A DNA stretch of 48,425 bases, taken from Cohnella nanjingensis (GTDB lineage Bacteria; Bacillota; Bacilli; Paenibacillales; Paenibacillaceae). Below, piece by piece: positions 48,279 to 48,425 of the stretch; position 1 is the stretch's first letter; each line of letters begins with the position of its first letter. The notes below the pieces were generated by a model. That model did not search any database, was not told the DNA's origin, and was given only the letters and a program-made list of their open reading frames with translations. The translations under genes were made by a program, and so were the position numbers. Where the stretch lies: positions 1 through 48,425 of the forward strand of contig NZ_JACJVP010000033.1 of NCBI RefSeq assembly GCF_014212125.1. Reading direction: 5' to 3'.

Positions 48279-48425
48279 TCATGAAGCGCCCCACCCGTCA
48301 AGGCGCGCCGCAGGCGCGGAGGTTTCAGCCTCCGCTTCTATCCAAGCTTCCGCGCACGCATCTTTCTGTGCTTCTATCCACGCGCTTTGCCTGCGCCTCT
48401 GTCGCCGCACATTTGCACGCGCTTC
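48279..48425 (-). CDS. Possible C-terminal end of an unknown gene, cut by the window edge
   Basis: The minus-strand frame entering from the right edge is open for 48 codons to a TGA at 48279-48281. It ends Ala/Glu-rich with a repeated AWIEA (AWIEAQKDACAEAWIEAEAE) and then TSAPAARLDGWGAS. In B. subtilis the gene before hisZ is yvoF, an acyltransferase, on the same strand, so a gene end here is plausible, but I recognise no family. It could also be chance in GC-rich sequence. Confidence 0.35.
   Translation of the reverse strand, partial: EARANVRRQRRRQSAWIEAQKDACAEAWIEAEAETSAPAARLDGWGAS

Overview
The window is a high-GC chromosome segment of a Gram-positive, endospore-forming-type Firmicute, most likely a Paenibacillaceae member (Paenibacillus/Cohnella-like). 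The reasons are strong AGGAGG ribosome sites, Bacillus-type regulatory sites (CggR, CtsR and cre-like), an Sda-type sporulation checkpoint protein, YesM/YesN two-component genes, a Crh/WhiA/YvcK/RapZ cluster and a gene order that largely follows the B. subtilis hisZ...hisI - yvcD - trxB - rapZ - yvcK - whiA - crh - clpP - tRNA-Arg - cggR-gapA-pgk-tpiA-gpmI-eno - secG - rnr region. Almost everything is on the minus strand, so transcription runs from high to low coordinates; only the tRNA-Arg, clpP and the sda-like gene are on the plus strand.

Layout from left to right: rnr (3' end cut by the window edge) and secG (1-2672); a 600-bp gap with short repeats; a heme catalase; a sugar-phosphate isomerase/epimerase-like gene; then a carbohydrate island (6454-20966). 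In transcription order the island holds a YesM-type sensor kinase, a YesN-type regulator, a lipoprotein sugar-binding protein, two ABC permeases, a GH125 exo-alpha-1,6-mannosidase, a large clan GH-A glycosidase and a GH38 alpha-mannosidase. It looks like an inducible system that imports a mannose-containing glycan and trims it in the cytoplasm. It lies between eno and secG, where the syntenic backbone is interrupted.

Next is the glycolytic operon cggR-gap-pgk-tpiA-gpmI-eno (21181-28792), with a sigma-A promoter and a tandem CggR operator ahead of cggR. Then come tRNA-Arg(CCG), clpP with a CtsR operator over its -35 box, an sda-like gene, a SIMPL-domain secreted or anchored protein, and the rapZ-yvcK-whiA-crh cluster with glcK, trxB and a yvcD-like TPR gene upstream of it. 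A PRPP synthase gene follows, and the complete histidine operon hisZ-G-D-B-H-A-F-IE fills 40344-48183.

The most unusual feature is a set of intergenic tandem-repeat arrays. Two arrays with different sequence (gpmI/eno at 22634-22965 and hisH/hisA at 43012-43344) share one geometry: seven units, a 51-bp period, and a 27-nt hairpin per unit with an 11-position stem and a 5-nt loop flanked by CTGTAA/TTACAG. A 52-bp hairpin array (43363-43631) reaches into the stop codon of hisH. A 30-bp GC-rich array with ten units lies between hisA and hisF, and a degenerate set with one 51-bp step lies upstream of secG. The arrays sit inside operons whose other junctions are mostly tight or overlapping, so they should be transcribed. 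I do not know a named family for them; this is the best candidate for an undescribed element.
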